A DNA stretch of 64,000 nucleotides from Sulfurimicrobium lacus (lineage in GTDB: Bacteria > Pseudomonadota > Gammaproteobacteria > Burkholderiales > Sulfuricellaceae): the NCBI RefSeq assembly GCF_011764585.1, contig NZ_AP022853.1, positions 2,699,501 to 2,763,500 of the forward strand. Reading direction: 5' to 3'. A program made the translations under genes and the position numbers. The notes under the pieces are model-generated. The model searched no databases and was not told where the DNA came from. It saw only the letters and a program-made list of their open reading frames with translations. Below are positions 19,640-28,770 of this stretch, one piece after another; position 1 is the first letter of the stretch, and every line of letters starts with the position of its first letter.

Positions 19640-21159
19640 GATGCGTGTCCTCCTGAAAGATGGTCGTCCGGCATGGGCGATGGCAAAGCGAAGCGGAACG
19701 TGGCGCCCGCGTCCGGTTTGCCCTCGCCCCAGATGCGGCCGTTGTGGCGGTGCAGGATGCGCTGGGCGATGGCCAGGCCGACGCCGGTTCCCTCGAACTC
19801 GTCCTGGCGGTGCAGGCGCTGGAACACGCCGAACAGCTTGTCGGCATATTGCATGTCGAAGCCGGCGCCATCGTCCTTGACCCAGTAGATGACTTCCCCG
19901 CCTTCAGTCTGTCCGCCGACCTCGATGTGCGCGACCTGGCGCAGGCGCGAGAACTTGACGGCATTGGCGAGCAGGTTCACCCACACCTGCCGCAGCATGG
20001 CGGCGTCGCCCGAGGCGCGCGGCAACGGCGAGAAGGCGAACTCGATGGCGCGCTGCGGCTCGGCCGCGCGCAATTCGTCAGCCACGCTTCTGACCATCGC
20101 GTCCATGTCGAGCGGCTGCGAGGCCATCTCGCGGCGCCCCATGCGCGAGAAGGCGAGCAGGTCGTCGATCAGTTTTCCCATGCTCTGGGCATTGTCGCGC
20201 ACCACCTGGAGCAGGCGCCGGCCTTCGTCGTCGAGCTTGTCGCCATAGCCCATTATCACCTTGCGCGAGAAGCCGTCGACGGCACGGAGCGGCGCGCGCA
20301 GGTCGTGGGACACCGAGTAGGCGAAGGCCTCCAGTTCCTTGTTGGCGGCCTCGAACTCGGCGGTGCGCCGCTGTACCCGCTCCTCGAGTTCGGCGTTGAG
20401 CTGGTGAATTTCCCTCTCGGCTTGCCGGCGCCGGGTCATTTCATCCTTCAGCTTGTCGGTGAATGCATTGAAGGAATTCGCGAGCGCACCCAGCTCGTCC
20501 GCGGTGGCAAGCTGTATCTGGTGTTCGAGGTCGCCCGCGGCAACCCGGCGCACCCCGTCTTCGAGTTGGTCGATGCCCAGCATCAGCCGCCGCCCCATCA
20601 GCGTCAGCAACGTCATGCTCAAACCGGCAAGCGCGGCAAGCGCCACCGTGATGATGGCGATAGCCCGTCGCTGGAATTTCATCACCTGCTGGCGCTGGAT
20701 GTCGGCGAACTGCCGTGTCTTCGCGCGTATCTCCTGGGTCTTCGTTTGCAATGCCGCAACAATCTGTTCGCGCTCTGCCGTCTTGCTTTCCAGTAGCCGA
20801 TTGAAGATGCTGCCCAGTTCCTGGTGGCCGTGCAGCAACGCCTCGACCAGCGCGTGTTCCTCGGGTTCGTCGGATTTCAATCGTGCCAGCACTTCGCCCA
20901 TGGATTGATGGTTGATGCGAAACTGGCTTTCGACCGGTATGCCGCCAAACAGCAGATACTCCTGGGTCAGGATGTTCAGCTCGAAATTCAGGCGTAGCGC
21001 CTTCTCGGCCATTTCGGCATCGTGGCGCGCCTGGTCGACCTTGAGCGTGGCAACCCACATGACGCTAGCGATCGCTAGCGCAAAGACTGCAGGAAGCAGC
21101 GCTACCAGCCGGAGTTGGGTCTTGATGAGCATGGGGGTGGGTGTTCTTCCTTTTTTCAT
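19636..21159 (-). CDS. Membrane sensor histidine kinase (HAMP, phytochrome-type kinase domain)
   Basis: 507 residues. A first helix (LVALLPAVFALAIASVMWVA) and a second (AIAIITVALAALAGLSMTLL) flank a helical periplasmic domain of about 140 residues, followed by a HAMP domain (GDLEHQIQLATADELGAL), a coiled coil and a kinase core with FAYSVSHDLRAPLRAVDGF and GTGVGLAI. The kinase core is of the SVSHDLRAPL phytochrome-associated class. The start is taken at MKKGRT because its ATG overlaps the stop of a 32-codon ORF (TGATG). An internal Met nine codons later is a second choice. Confidence 0.92.
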   Translation of the reverse strand: MKKGRTPTPMLIKTQLRLVALLPAVFALAIASVMWVATLKVDQARHDAEMAEKALRLNFELNILTQEYLLFGGIPVESQFRINHQSMGEVLARLKSDEPEEHALVEALLHGHQELGSIFNRLLESKTAEREQIVAALQTKTQEIRAKTRQFADIQRQQVMKFQRRAIAIITVALAALAGLSMTLLTLMGRRLMLGIDQLEDGVRRVAAGDLEHQIQLATADELGALANSFNAFTDKLKDEMTRRRQAEREIHQLNAELEERVQRRTAEFEAANKELEAFAYSVSHDLRAPLRAVDGFSRKVIMGYGDKLDDEGRRLLQVVRDNAQSMGKLIDDLLAFSRMGRREMASQPLDMDAMVRSVADELRAAEPQRAIEFAFSPLPRASGDAAMLRQVWVNLLANAVKFSRLRQVAHIEVGGQTEGGEVIYWVKDDGAGFDMQYADKLFGVFQRLHRQDEFEGTGVGLAIAQRILHRHNGRIWGEGKPDAGATFRFALPSPMPDDHLSGGHAS

Positions 21160-21257
21160 CAGGCATTCTCTTTCGCCTTACGTGCCAAACGGTTGTAGGC
21201 GTCTTTGCGCAGACGCCCCACGATGCCCGAAATATTTATCTCTTTCAGCTCTTCCAT
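21159..21257 (-). CDS. 32-residue small protein heading the signalling operon
   Basis: ATG at 21257 is preceded by AAGGAG seven bases upstream, a near-ideal ribosome site. The product starts MEELKEINISGIVGR and ends YNRLARKAKENA; it is basic and predicted helical, with no signal peptide. Its TGA overlaps the kinase ATG (TGATG), so translation of the small ORF would feed directly into the kinase. It may be a real small regulator or simply a leader ORF used for coupling. I recognise no family. Confidence 0.6.
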   Translation of the reverse strand: MEELKEINISGIVGRLRKDAYNRLARKAKENA

Positions 21258-21619
21258 TTCAAGACTCCTTGTTACCGATCATGAAAAAGATATCAGCAAG
21301 TAACGACTGGCGCTGTGCGCTAACGCACATAAAAATGTCGGTGGAATTTTGTGGGTTATCGAACGGAAAGAAACCGTTACTGTGCGCATGCTTGGAGCGG
21401 CGCTTCAGCGCTTCGCTGTTCGCGCCAGACCCGGCTCGATCGCCGGAGGGCGCGGGCCGACATTAGAGGTCATTATTCAAGTCGATCCGTCCCTACGAGC
21501 TCGCTCAGGGTTCAATGTTCGCTAGCGCACTGACAGGTGCGCCAGGCTGGGCTATCGTGCATCATTAAAACAGGAAGCATCATCGCCGGCGTATCACTGC
21601 AGGTCGTGCGGGCTTATTT
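21258..21619. other. Intergenic region between the signalling operon and the FecR gene
   Basis: About 360 bp without a supported gene. It must hold the promoters for the minus-strand operon and the plus-strand FecR-like gene. I see a small inverted repeat TGTGCG-CTAA-CGCACA (21314-21329) and no convincing -35/-10 pair. Confidence 0.5.
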
Positions 21620-21639
21620 AGGGCGTGTTAACACTAATT
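21620..21639 (+). repeat. 20-bp intergenic repeat, copy 1
   Basis: The sequence AGGGCGTGTTAACACTAATT occurs here and, identically, at 55287-55306. It contains the perfect palindrome GTGTTAACAC. It ends 12 nt before the FecR-like start codon, directly ahead of the ribosome site AAGGAA. Confidence 0.7.
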
Positions 21640-21651
21640 AAGGAACACACC

Positions 21652-23610
21652 ATGTCGAATCCATCGCGCTTTTTTGCCCTCATGGGTGTACTGCTGTTCT
21701 CGCTGTGTACTGCGTCGACTGCGAACGCGGCCTATGCCGATCCTTCAGGGCGCGTGGCGCGCCTGAGCCACACCCAAGGCACCGTGAGCTACTCGCCGGC
21801 TGGCGAGGACGAGTGGTTTGGCGTGGTGCGCAACCGTCCGCTGATCCGCGGCAATCGGCTCTGGACCGATCGCGATGCGCGCGCGGAGTTTCAGGTGGGC
21901 AGCGCCTCCCTCCGGCTCGGCTCCAACACCAGCGTTGAGATCCTGGACCTGAGTGATCGTATCGCGCAAGTCCAGTTGACGCAGGGCACGCTCAACCTGA
22001 GCGTACGGCGCGTCTATCCTGGCCAGACCTATGAAATTGCTACGCCGACACTGGCATTTACCATTAACCGATCCGGTCGCTATCGCATCGACGTCGACCC
22101 GCGCAATGCTGTAACCACTATCGTGGTTTGGGAAGGTGCCGGCGAGGCCTACGGAGAAAACTCCAGGTTCCCGCTGCGCGCAGGCGATTCGGTGCGTTTC
22201 TACGACACCGATTTGCGCGACTACGAGATGTACGGTCTGCCACGTGAAGACGATTTCGATCGCTACAGCCTTGAACGCGACCGGCGTCTGGAACGCTCGG
22301 CATCGCTGCGCTACCTGGACGACGATGTGGTGGGTTACGCGGACCTGGATGAGTATGGCAACTGGCGCCCGGTGGGCAGCTACGGCAACGTGTGGTTCCC
22401 CAGCCAGGTCGAAGCCGGTTGGGCGCCCTACCGGGACGGCCATTGGGTTTGGCAGGAGCCGTGGGGCTGGACCTGGGTGGACGACGCACCCTGGGGTTTC
22501 GCGCCCTCGCACTACGGACGTTGGGTCAACGTATCCAATCGCTGGGGCTGGATCCCGGGTCCGCGCCATGTTCGCCCCGTCTATGCACCCGCGCTGGTCG
22601 CCTTCGTCGGCGGCAGCGGCTGGAGCGTGTCGCTCTCGCTCGGGGGTAATTCGCCGATCGGCTGGTTCCCGCTTGGACCGCGCGAAGTTTATGTGCCGTC
22701 CTATCGTGCCAGTCGCGACTATTTCAAACGGGTCAACGTAAACAATACGGTGGTCAACAACACGACCATCACCAACGTCTATAACAACTATTCCAGCGGC
22801 ACGATCAATATCAACCAGGTGAAATATGCCAACCGCACGGTTTCCGGCGCCGTCACTGCGGTACCGAGAACCGTGTTCGTCAATGCGCAACCGGTGCAAC
22901 ATTCCGCGCTTCGTCTCGACCGCCAGGCGGTCACCACTGGCGAGATCACACGCGTCGCTCCGGTCGCACCGAGCGTGCGGAGCGTAATCGGAGCAGGTAA
23001 GGCCTTAGAGGCGCGACCGCCGCACGAAGCGATCGACCGACGGGTTTTCGTGCGCAATGCGCCACCGCCCGGCGAGCGTCCATTTGCCGCGCGCGAACAG
23101 CAGCTGCAGAAAAATCCGGGGCGGGTGCTGGAGCCCAGCGCCACCACAGCCGTGCAGAATCGCGACGACAAAACCGCGCAGAAGGTGCGCGTGATCGGTG
23201 ATCAACGCGGCGCGGTGGACGCGCGTGCAGCCGGATCACGCCGCACTGGCGATAAGCCTGGCACACCTTCTGCGGCGCCTGTCCAGTTGCGACCGCTGGA
23301 TCGCGCGGTCGCACCCAAGAAGGAACCGAGGGCAGGGACGGTCGAGCACAGTCGGGATAAAGCACTCAAAGATCAGGGCGATGCGCAGGAGCAGCTTCAG
23401 CGCAAGGCCGCCAGCGATAGACAGGCCGCCGAGCAAGAGCAGGCCGAACGCCAACGTCAGGCTGAGAAACAGCAGCAGGAGCAGCTTCAACGCAAGGCTG
23501 CCAGCGAGAAGAAGGACGCCGAGCAACATCAGCCCGGGCGTCGACGCCAGCCTGACAAGCAGTTGCAGGAGGACGCCGACAATCCGAACGTGGACAAGAA
23601 CCGCAAGTGA
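21652..23610 (+). CDS. Exported FecR-domain protein with DUF6600-like region and Gln/Lys-rich tail
   Basis: 652 residues. The start at MSNPSRF has AAGGAA upstream and leads into a Sec signal ending TASTANAAYA. Residues about 40-185 form a FecR domain (VARLSHTQGTVSYSP, RLGSNTSVEIL, AGDSVRF). The middle is Trp/Tyr/Pro-rich (HWVWQEPWGWTWVDD, SHYGRWVNVSNRWGW), as in DUF6600 proteins. The last 130 residues are charged and contain a tandem unit EQLQRKAAS in two copies among Gln/Lys/Glu runs. FecR domains usually relay signals to sigma factors, but no sigma factor is adjacent, so a cell-surface or matrix role is as likely. A strong terminator follows 128 bp after the stop. Confidence 0.85.
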   Translation: MSNPSRFFALMGVLLFSLCTASTANAAYADPSGRVARLSHTQGTVSYSPAGEDEWFGVVRNRPLIRGNRLWTDRDARAEFQVGSASLRLGSNTSVEILDLSDRIAQVQLTQGTLNLSVRRVYPGQTYEIATPTLAFTINRSGRYRIDVDPRNAVTTIVVWEGAGEAYGENSRFPLRAGDSVRFYDTDLRDYEMYGLPREDDFDRYSLERDRRLERSASLRYLDDDVVGYADLDEYGNWRPVGSYGNVWFPSQVEAGWAPYRDGHWVWQEPWGWTWVDDAPWGFAPSHYGRWVNVSNRWGWIPGPRHVRPVYAPALVAFVGGSGWSVSLSLGGNSPIGWFPLGPREVYVPSYRASRDYFKRVNVNNTVVNNTTITNVYNNYSSGTININQVKYANRTVSGAVTAVPRTVFVNAQPVQHSALRLDRQAVTTGEITRVAPVAPSVRSVIGAGKALEARPPHEAIDRRVFVRNAPPPGERPFAAREQQLQKNPGRVLEPSATTAVQNRDDKTAQKVRVIGDQRGAVDARAAGSRRTGDKPGTPSAAPVQLRPLDRAVAPKKEPRAGTVEHSRDKALKDQGDAQEQLQRKAASDRQAAEQEQAERQRQAEKQQQEQLQRKAASEKKDAEQHQPGRRRQPDKQLQEDADNPNVDKNRK

Positions 23611-23738
23611 CCGATATCCCCGCCGTCATGCGGTTGGCGGAAACAGCGCATTCTAGCGCCCTAATGCACTTGTCAGCGGTACGTACTGACCCGGTGATCT
23701 CACGTTCGCCCACGAAACATAAAACCCACAAAAAACAA

Positions 23739-23766
23739 AGCCCTGATCGTTAAATCAGGGCTTTTT
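23739..23766 (+). terminator. Rho-independent terminator after the FecR-like gene
   Basis: Perfect 9-bp arms AGCCCTGAT and ATCAGGGCT around CGTTAA, followed by TTTT. It lies seven bases before the tRNA-like attachment repeat and marks the end of the core-genome side. Confidence 0.9.
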
Positions 23767-23772
23767 ATCTAC

Positions 23773-23796
23773 TGGCGGAGAGGGCGGGATTCGAAC
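23773..23796 (-). repeat. attL: remnant of tRNA-Ser 3' end
   Basis: 24 bp identical to the tRNA 3' end at 43808-43831; it begins TGGCGGAGAGGGCGGG and ends TTCGAAC on the plus strand. The rest of the tRNA is missing, so this is the distal attachment copy. Confidence 0.8.
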
Positions 23797-24124
23797 TAAC
23801 GCCGCCAGTACAATTATAAATCAATCACTTGCATCATCAGTCAGTGCCCGGTGTGTAGCAGTTTTGTGTTGCAGTTTGCAAGCCGTTTCAGTTTAGCCAA
23901 TGTACTCACAATTCGCAATTGTTGTATTTCGGCTGCGGGCATCCAAAAAATCTGAGTTGACACCAACCAATCCGACTTCCAATAGCCGCACGCGGAGTCA
24001 TGACCTGCCCCCCCCCACATTCCAATCGTGGCAACGCACTTGCGGGTTGAGGATGGCCAAGATCGTATCAGCCTTCTTTGCGGGGAAAAGCCCGACTATC
24101 ACCGCACATCATGCGGCGAATAAC
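23797..24124. other. Non-coding left end of the island
   Basis: About 330 bp without a supported gene. It holds a 21-bp segment (23853-23873) made of GTGTAGCA and GTGTTGCA separated by GTTTT. A matching segment (18 of 21 bases) is found at the other end at 43722-43742. I infer integrase arm-type sites. Confidence 0.45.
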
Positions 24125-24160
24125 TTGCTGATGCGGAGATTGCGGCTCATAATCTCCGCA
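24125..24160 (+). promoter_or_regulatory. Promoter and inverted repeat at the fic start, probably leaderless
   Basis: TTGCTG (24125-24130), a 17-bp spacer and CATAAT (24148-24153) place the start of transcription at about the A of the ATG. No ribosome site is present, which fits a leaderless mRNA. A perfect inverted repeat TGCGGAGATT / AATCTCCGCA (24132-24141, 24151-24160) overlaps the promoter, so a repressor there would block it. The encoded protein ends in a winged-helix-like domain, so autoregulation is possible. Confidence 0.6.
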
Positions 24161-25278
24161 TGAATAGCGGCGCTTACAAATACATATGGCAGGCCAGTGA
24201 CTGGGCGACCTGGTGCTTCGACTTGGCGGCACTGGCTGAGCCCTTGGCCGATGTTAGTCGCGCCCAAGGGCTCTTGATGGGGCGCCTGGCCGACGTGGGC
24301 ATGGCGCTGCGCGATCAGGCGAGCCTCGCGGCGCTCACCGAAGACGTGGTCATGACCAGCGAGATCGAGGGTGAGCAGCTCAATGTCCAATCCGTGCGTT
24401 CGTCCATCGCCCGCAGGCTGGGCGTGGACATCGGTGCCCTGGCCCCGGTGGATCGACACGTCGAAGGCATAGTCGAGATGGTGCTTGATGCCACCGCCAA
24501 CTGCCATGCACCTGTGTCACGGGAGCGTCTGTTCGGCTGGCATGCCGCGCTGTTTCCCACCGGCTACTCCGGCCTCTCCAAGATCAAGGTCGGCGGCTGG
24601 CGCGATGATGCCAACGGCCCGATGCAAGTGGTGTCTGGCCCCCTCGGCCGCCAGCGGGTGCATTTCGAGGCGCTGCCCGCCGACCGTCTGGAGGCCGAAA
24701 CCAGCCGATTCCTCGACTGGGTGAATGGCGCATCGAACGAACCGGCGCTGCTCAAGGCTGGTCTCGGCCATCTGTGGTTCGTCACCTTGCACCCGTTCGA
24801 CGACGGCAATGGTCGTATCGCCCGGGCTATCGGTGACTTGCTTCTGGCGCGTGCCGACGGTAGTCCGCAGCGTTTCTACAGTTTGTCGGCGCAGATCCAG
24901 CGGGAGCGCAAGGCCTACTACGACATCCTGGAGCGGACCCAGAAGCGGTCGATGGATGTCACCGAGTGGCTCGCCTGGTTCCTCGACGCCCTCCATCGCG
25001 CCGTCGATCAGGCACAGCATACGCTTGACGCCGTGCTGATCAAGGCGCGTTTCTGGCAGCGCTGGGCGACCACACCATTGAACGAGCGACAGGTGAAGCT
25101 GCTCAATCGGATGCTTGACGGCTTCGAAGGCAAGCTCACCAGCAGCAAGTGGGCAGCTATTGCCAAATGTTCGCCGGACACGGCCCTGCGCGACATCAAC
25201 GACCTGCTTGCGCGGAGCGTGCTGCGGAAATCGGATGCGGGCGGGCGCAGTACCAGCTATGAACTGAACGACCTGTGA
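24160..25278 (+). CDS. Fic-domain protein (DUF4172 N-terminal, winged-helix C-terminal)
   Basis: 372 residues. The N-terminal part (YIWQASDWATWCFD) matches the DUF4172 type. TSEIEGEQLN near residue 66 has the form of the inhibitory (S/T)xxxE helix. The catalytic motif HPFDDGNGRIAR starts at His211 and is complete. The C-terminal 70 residues (LTSSKWAAIAKCSPDTALRDI) look like a winged helix. Fic proteins usually transfer AMP from ATP to target proteins; the inhibitory helix keeps them off by default. The target is unknown. It is the only plus-strand gene of the island. Confidence 0.92.
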   Translation: MNSGAYKYIWQASDWATWCFDLAALAEPLADVSRAQGLLMGRLADVGMALRDQASLAALTEDVVMTSEIEGEQLNVQSVRSSIARRLGVDIGALAPVDRHVEGIVEMVLDATANCHAPVSRERLFGWHAALFPTGYSGLSKIKVGGWRDDANGPMQVVSGPLGRQRVHFEALPADRLEAETSRFLDWVNGASNEPALLKAGLGHLWFVTLHPFDDGNGRIARAIGDLLLARADGSPQRFYSLSAQIQRERKAYYDILERTQKRSMDVTEWLAWFLDALHRAVDQAQHTLDAVLIKARFWQRWATTPLNERQVKLLNRMLDGFEGKLTSSKWAAIAKCSPDTALRDINDLLARSVLRKSDAGGRSTSYELNDL

Positions 25279-25317
25279 GTAGCCGCGTCTTCTGGAATTG
25301 ACTTGGCTCGTGGGCAT

Positions 25318-25493
25318 CGTGACGATATTAATTCCTCCCTGGAGTCCAATCGGGTCACTTTCGTAGTGCGTCCAGTGGGCATTGAGGGGCAGATCGGTTT
25401 TGGCGCTGAGCGTGTAGCTGCCTGCCGGGGCGTTTCGCCAGGTAACGGTGTAGGGCACGGCGGTCGCCGTGCCGATCAGGGTGGTTCACCTAT
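25318..25493 (-). pseudogene. Relic of an Ig-Rhs toxin gene
   Basis: On the minus strand one frame reads TLIGTATAVPYTVTWRNAP and AGSYTLSAK, a piece of the Ig-like repeats found three more times in the island. It is joined after about 13 residues to ESDPIGLQGGIN, the Rhs core end motif. The remaining core and tip are gone and there is no start. It is a deleted fourth copy of the module, between fic and the IS21 element. Confidence 0.75.
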
Positions 25494-25520
25494 GTGCCCG
25501 GTCTATACAATCCCTCCAGA

Positions 25521-25538
25521 CAAATTTCGAAGCTGACC
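25521..25538 (-). repeat. Divergent copy of a module-boundary sequence
   Basis: Contains CGAAGCTGACC, shared with the 18-bp sequence at 28171-28188 and 34049-34066. It lies just past the Rhs relic. Confidence 0.4.
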
Positions 25539-25703
25539 TTTTTTGCGGTTGTGGCCTTTGAGTGTTGGCGCGCATTTAAAACTGACCACCTGTGCGCGTT
25601 GAATTTTGACCAGGTGCTATAGCGATGTAGCGTACTACACGGCTGGGGGCAAGTCGACCAGACTGAGATGGCATTAACCTCCTGCGGAAGTGAATGATGT
25701 TTG

Positions 25704-26516
25704 TCAGAACGGCTCCGTTTCCTCCAACGGTGATGACCGTTTTTCCTTCTCCCGATCCTTGATACGATCCTTAGCCGTTGCGCTGCTTTGCTTGAAGCGA
25801 TAGGACTCGTTGCCGGTCTCGACGATGTGGCAATGGTGGGTCAGGCGGTCCAGCAATGCCGTGGTCAGTTTGGCATCGCCGAACACGCTACTCCACTCGG
25901 CGAAGGTCAAATTGGTGGTGATGATGACGCTGGTCCGCTCATACAGCTTGGACAGGAGATGGAACAGCAACGCCCCGCCTGCCTGCGAGAACGGCAGGTA
26001 GCCCAGCTCATCCAGTATTACCAGATCCATCTGCATCAAACTGAGCGCCAACTTGCCCTGCTTGCCCGCAGCCTTCTCCCGTTCCAGCGTATTGACCAGG
26101 TCCACCGTGGAGTAGAAGCGCACCCGCTTGCCATGATGCTGGATACCAGCAACACCGATGGCCGTAGCTAAGTGCGTCTTGCCCGTCCCCGTGCCACCGA
26201 CCAGCACCACGTTCTGAGCGGCATCGGTAAACTGCAAGGTGGCGAGTCGGCCGAGCAGTGACTTATCGACCTTGGACTGGCTGAAGTCAAAGCCGGCCAG
26301 GTCGCGGTGGACAGGGAATCTGGCGACGTGCATCTGGTAACTGATGGAACGGATGGCACGATCCGTCGCCTCGGCTTCCACCAAATGCCGCAGCAGCCAT
26401 TCGGAAGAGGCCATGGATGCCGTCGCGCCTGACGCGCCCTGGTTTTTTAATTCGACATAGCTCTCTGCCATGCCGTGCAACTTGAGCGCCTTGAGTTGGC
26501 TGACGAGATCAGACAT
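25704..26516 (-). CDS. istB: IS21 helper ATPase IstB
   Basis: 270 residues, AAA+ type. It has Walker [10 protein letters not shown], Walker [12 protein letters not shown], a sensor segment [19 protein letters not shown], and [14 protein letters not shown] near the end. IstB assembles on DNA and stimulates the IstA transposase and target choice. The start at MSDLVSQLK is chosen because GGGGAGGT precedes it; it overlaps istA by eight bases. The C-terminal 25 residues are charged and typical for the family. Confidence 0.93.
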   Translation of the reverse strand: MSDLVSQLKALKLHGMAESYVELKNQGASGATASMASSEWLLRHLVEAEATDRAIRSISYQMHVARFPVHRDLAGFDFSQSKVDKSLLGRLATLQFTDAAQNVVLVGGTGTGKTHLATAIGVAGIQHHGKRVRFYSTVDLVNTLEREKAAGKQGKLALSLMQMDLVILDELGYLPFSQAGGALLFHLLSKLYERTSVIITTNLTFAEWSSVFGDAKLTTALLDRLTHHCHIVETGNESYRFKQSSATAKDRIKDREKEKRSSPLEETEPF

Positions 26517-28008
26517 GGGACACCTCCCCAGCATTCAAGCTGTCGTAGCGTGCGGTATCCGCCAGCGGTTCCTCGATGAGCGTCAGGCCGGTTTCCACCT
26601 GCGCTGGCATTGCCTCCTGCTTGAGGCGTGCCAGCATGTTCAGCACATGCTCGACGCTTGGCACACCGGATTCCAGCACCAACCCCACCGCAACCAGGAC
26701 GGCATCCAGCCCGTGCGTTGGCACGGTGGCCAGAACGGATGCCATGACGCGATCACCCAGATTCCGTTCGCGTCGTCGCAAGGCGGCTTGCAGCATGATG
26801 AAGGGCATCGCCATATCACCGAATGGCGCCCCATTGCGTAATGCGCCAGGTTTGCGCTCAATGAGTGGAATGTAATGCTGCCAGTCATAGCTGGTCTGGT
26901 CACGATGGTGCAGGCGCGGATGACTGGCTACGACCGCGTTATCGGCGTAGGCCTCAATCCGGTCGGGATACAGATGAACGGCTATCTTATGGTTGGCCAG
27001 ATGGCACGGCACCGAATAGCGGTTGCGCTGCACGCTCACCAGGCACGTGCTGGAAACGCGAGCCAGCACTTCGACGTAGCCATCAAACGGGGTCGGCATG
27101 GGCATCAAATAGGCCTGCTCCTGTTCAAGCGCATCAGCGATAGTGATGCCCACATGGTCCGGATGCTCCATTGCCGCCCACAAGGTGCGGCAGCGTACTT
27201 CCAGCCAGGCATTCAACTCACCGAATGTGCTGAATCGCTGTTCTTTGGCCTCCATCCACACACGGCGGCGGGAATCCTGGACGTTCTTCTCGACGACGCC
27301 TTTCTCCCAGCCTGAGGCGACGTTGCAGAAATCAGGGTCGAACAGGTAATGTGCCGTCATGGCAAAGAACCGTGTATTGACGACGCGGCATTTGCCCTTG
27401 CACACCTTGTCTACGGCGGTCTTCATGTTGTCGTAGATGCCGCGCCGGGGAATGCCACCCAGGGCCGTGAAGGCCCGGGTGTGCGCATCGAACAACATCT
27501 CGTGGCTTTGCGTGGGATAGGCCGATAGCAGGAATGCACGGCTGGCGCACAGTTTGGTGTGTGCGGCCAGAATCTTGCGGTGAATGCCGCCAATCACCAG
27601 CCATTCCTCGCTCCAGTCAAACTGGAAGGCTTCGCCGAGTTCAAACCTGAGAGGAACATAAGCAGACTTGCTGGGAGCGGTCACATTCCGCCAGTTGCGC
27701 ATGAATTCGGTGACCCGTGCGTAGCAGCCGGTGAAGCCCTCCTTCTTGATGGCTTCAAACATCATCAGTGCGGTACGTCGGTCGCGCTTGGGGCGGTGTG
27801 AGTCGGCTTCCAGCCACAACCTCAGCCTGGCCTCAAATGGCGTCAGCTTGACGATGGCTTTGGCTCTGGAATACGCGGGCTCGGTACCGTCTGGCGCCCG
27901 GAGCCACTTCTTGATGGTGTTGCGCGACAGGCTTGTGCGCCGCCCGATCTCGCTGATGGATAGATGTTCCCGGAAGAACATCCGACGTACCTTTGCATAC
28001 ATGACCAT
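26509..28008 (-). CDS. istA: IS21 transposase IstA
   Basis: 499 residues. An N-terminal helix-turn-helix ([21 protein letters not shown]) is followed by a DDE integrase core ([45 protein letters not shown]) in which the three acidic positions can be placed at D, D and E. A DNA-binding C-terminal part follows. Start ATG at 28008 has AGAGGTG upstream. IstA cuts and joins the element ends in the presence of IstB. Confidence 0.93.
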   Translation of the reverse strand: MVMYAKVRRMFFREHLSISEIGRRTSLSRNTIKKWLRAPDGTEPAYSRAKAIVKLTPFEARLRLWLEADSHRPKRDRRTALMMFEAIKKEGFTGCYARVTEFMRNWRNVTAPSKSAYVPLRFELGEAFQFDWSEEWLVIGGIHRKILAAHTKLCASRAFLLSAYPTQSHEMLFDAHTRAFTALGGIPRRGIYDNMKTAVDKVCKGKCRVVNTRFFAMTAHYLFDPDFCNVASGWEKGVVEKNVQDSRRRVWMEAKEQRFSTFGELNAWLEVRCRTLWAAMEHPDHVGITIADALEQEQAYLMPMPTPFDGYVEVLARVSSTCLVSVQRNRYSVPCHLANHKIAVHLYPDRIEAYADNAVVASHPRLHHRDQTSYDWQHYIPLIERKPGALRNGAPFGDMAMPFIMLQAALRRRERNLGDRVMASVLATVPTHGLDAVLVAVGLVLESGVPSVEHVLNMLARLKQEAMPAQVETGLTLIEEPLADTARYDSLNAGEVSHV

Positions 28009-28170
28009 GGTAATCACCTCTTCATTCCTCCTGCTTAAAAAAACAGGATACGTCGTGGGTTACCTGGTCAAACTTCAACGCGCATCCGCGCGTCTAAATG
28101 GTCAATATTGGTTTAGCGCCAACACTTTGAGGTCAGATGCCGTCATCTGCGTATTGCCGCCTCCTTCAAG

Positions 28171-28188
28171 ACTATTGCGAAGCTGACC
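28171..28188 (-). repeat. Module-boundary repeat, copy 1
   Basis: ACTATTGCGAAGCTGACC on the plus strand, identical to 34049-34066. It lies about 105 bp past the immunity gene of module A and is not part of the IS element. Confidence 0.6.
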
Positions 28189-28293
28189 CCCTTTAGTTCA
28201 ATAGGCAATGTCACTGGGGCACACATTGCTGCAATCCAAAGTCGGCTCTTCTTTGTCATAATTAAAATTAGATTCCTAGACCTAGCATTTCGA

Positions 28294-28770
28294 TCACTCA
28301 GAACGTAGCCGTTCCTCGACCTCCTCCCTGAGCTGCTGAAATCGTCCTTCGTCGCTGCGATATTGCTCCAAAGTTTGAAGAGCATCGGAATACTCTTTCC
28401 GTCCCATCTGGGCTTTTGCCTTCTCAAAATTGAGTTCGTGAAGTTGCTTTTGAGCTTGCTCTATACCCCTATCAAAAACATCAATCGCCTCTTTGCTTTG
28501 ATCGAGTACAGCATCCAATAGACACCCCAATTCAATATAAGCTGGGACAGCCGCTGGATCTATTTCTATGATAGTGCGAAGCAACCGTTCGGCATCGCCC
28601 AACGAATACTCATTACCATCCGAAAGCTGAATTGCACGTGCCTTGTTAATTGCCAGAGCGGTGGGAAGAGGAACATCCTCAATCGACTTAAAGAAACAAG
28701 TCAACTCATTTGGATTGTTGGTCTGCCTCGCGGTCATATAGCGATTGATCAATTCTGTAAGTGAGATCAT
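28294..28770 (-). CDS. Putative immunity protein A (TPR-like, cytoplasmic)
   Basis: 158 residues, no signal peptide and no membrane helix. The sequence is helical with repeat-like stretches (DAERLLRTIIEIDPAAVPAY, EAIDVFDRGIEQAQKQLHEL, YSDALQTLEQYR) typical of TPR folds. The ATG overlaps the toxin A stop (TGATG) with GGGGGAAA just before it, so it is made together with toxin A. This position and coupling are the standard layout for Rhs immunity genes. Base composition is more AT-rich than the Rhs part, as usual for exchanged tips. No enzyme or family is recognised. Confidence 0.65.
   Translation of the reverse strand: MISLTELINRYMTARQTNNPNELTCFFKSIEDVPLPTALAINKARAIQLSDGNEYSLGDAERLLRTIIEIDPAAVPAYIELGCLLDAVLDQSKEAIDVFDRGIEQAQKQLHELNFEKAKAQMGRKEYSDALQTLEQYRSDEGRFQQLREEVEERLRSE

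Larger units (their letters stand above)
25563..28124 (-). mobile_element. IS21-family insertion sequence, complete
   Basis: 2562 bp with terminal inverted repeats TGTTGGCGC at 25563 and GCGCCAACA ending at 28124. Subterminal GCGCGTTGAA and TTTGACCAGGT motifs occur in opposite orientation at both ends, as in IS21-type multiple end sites. The flanks carry a 7-bp target duplication CTTTGAG (25556-25562 and 28125-28131). Both istA and istB are intact, so it may still be active. Confidence 0.9.
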
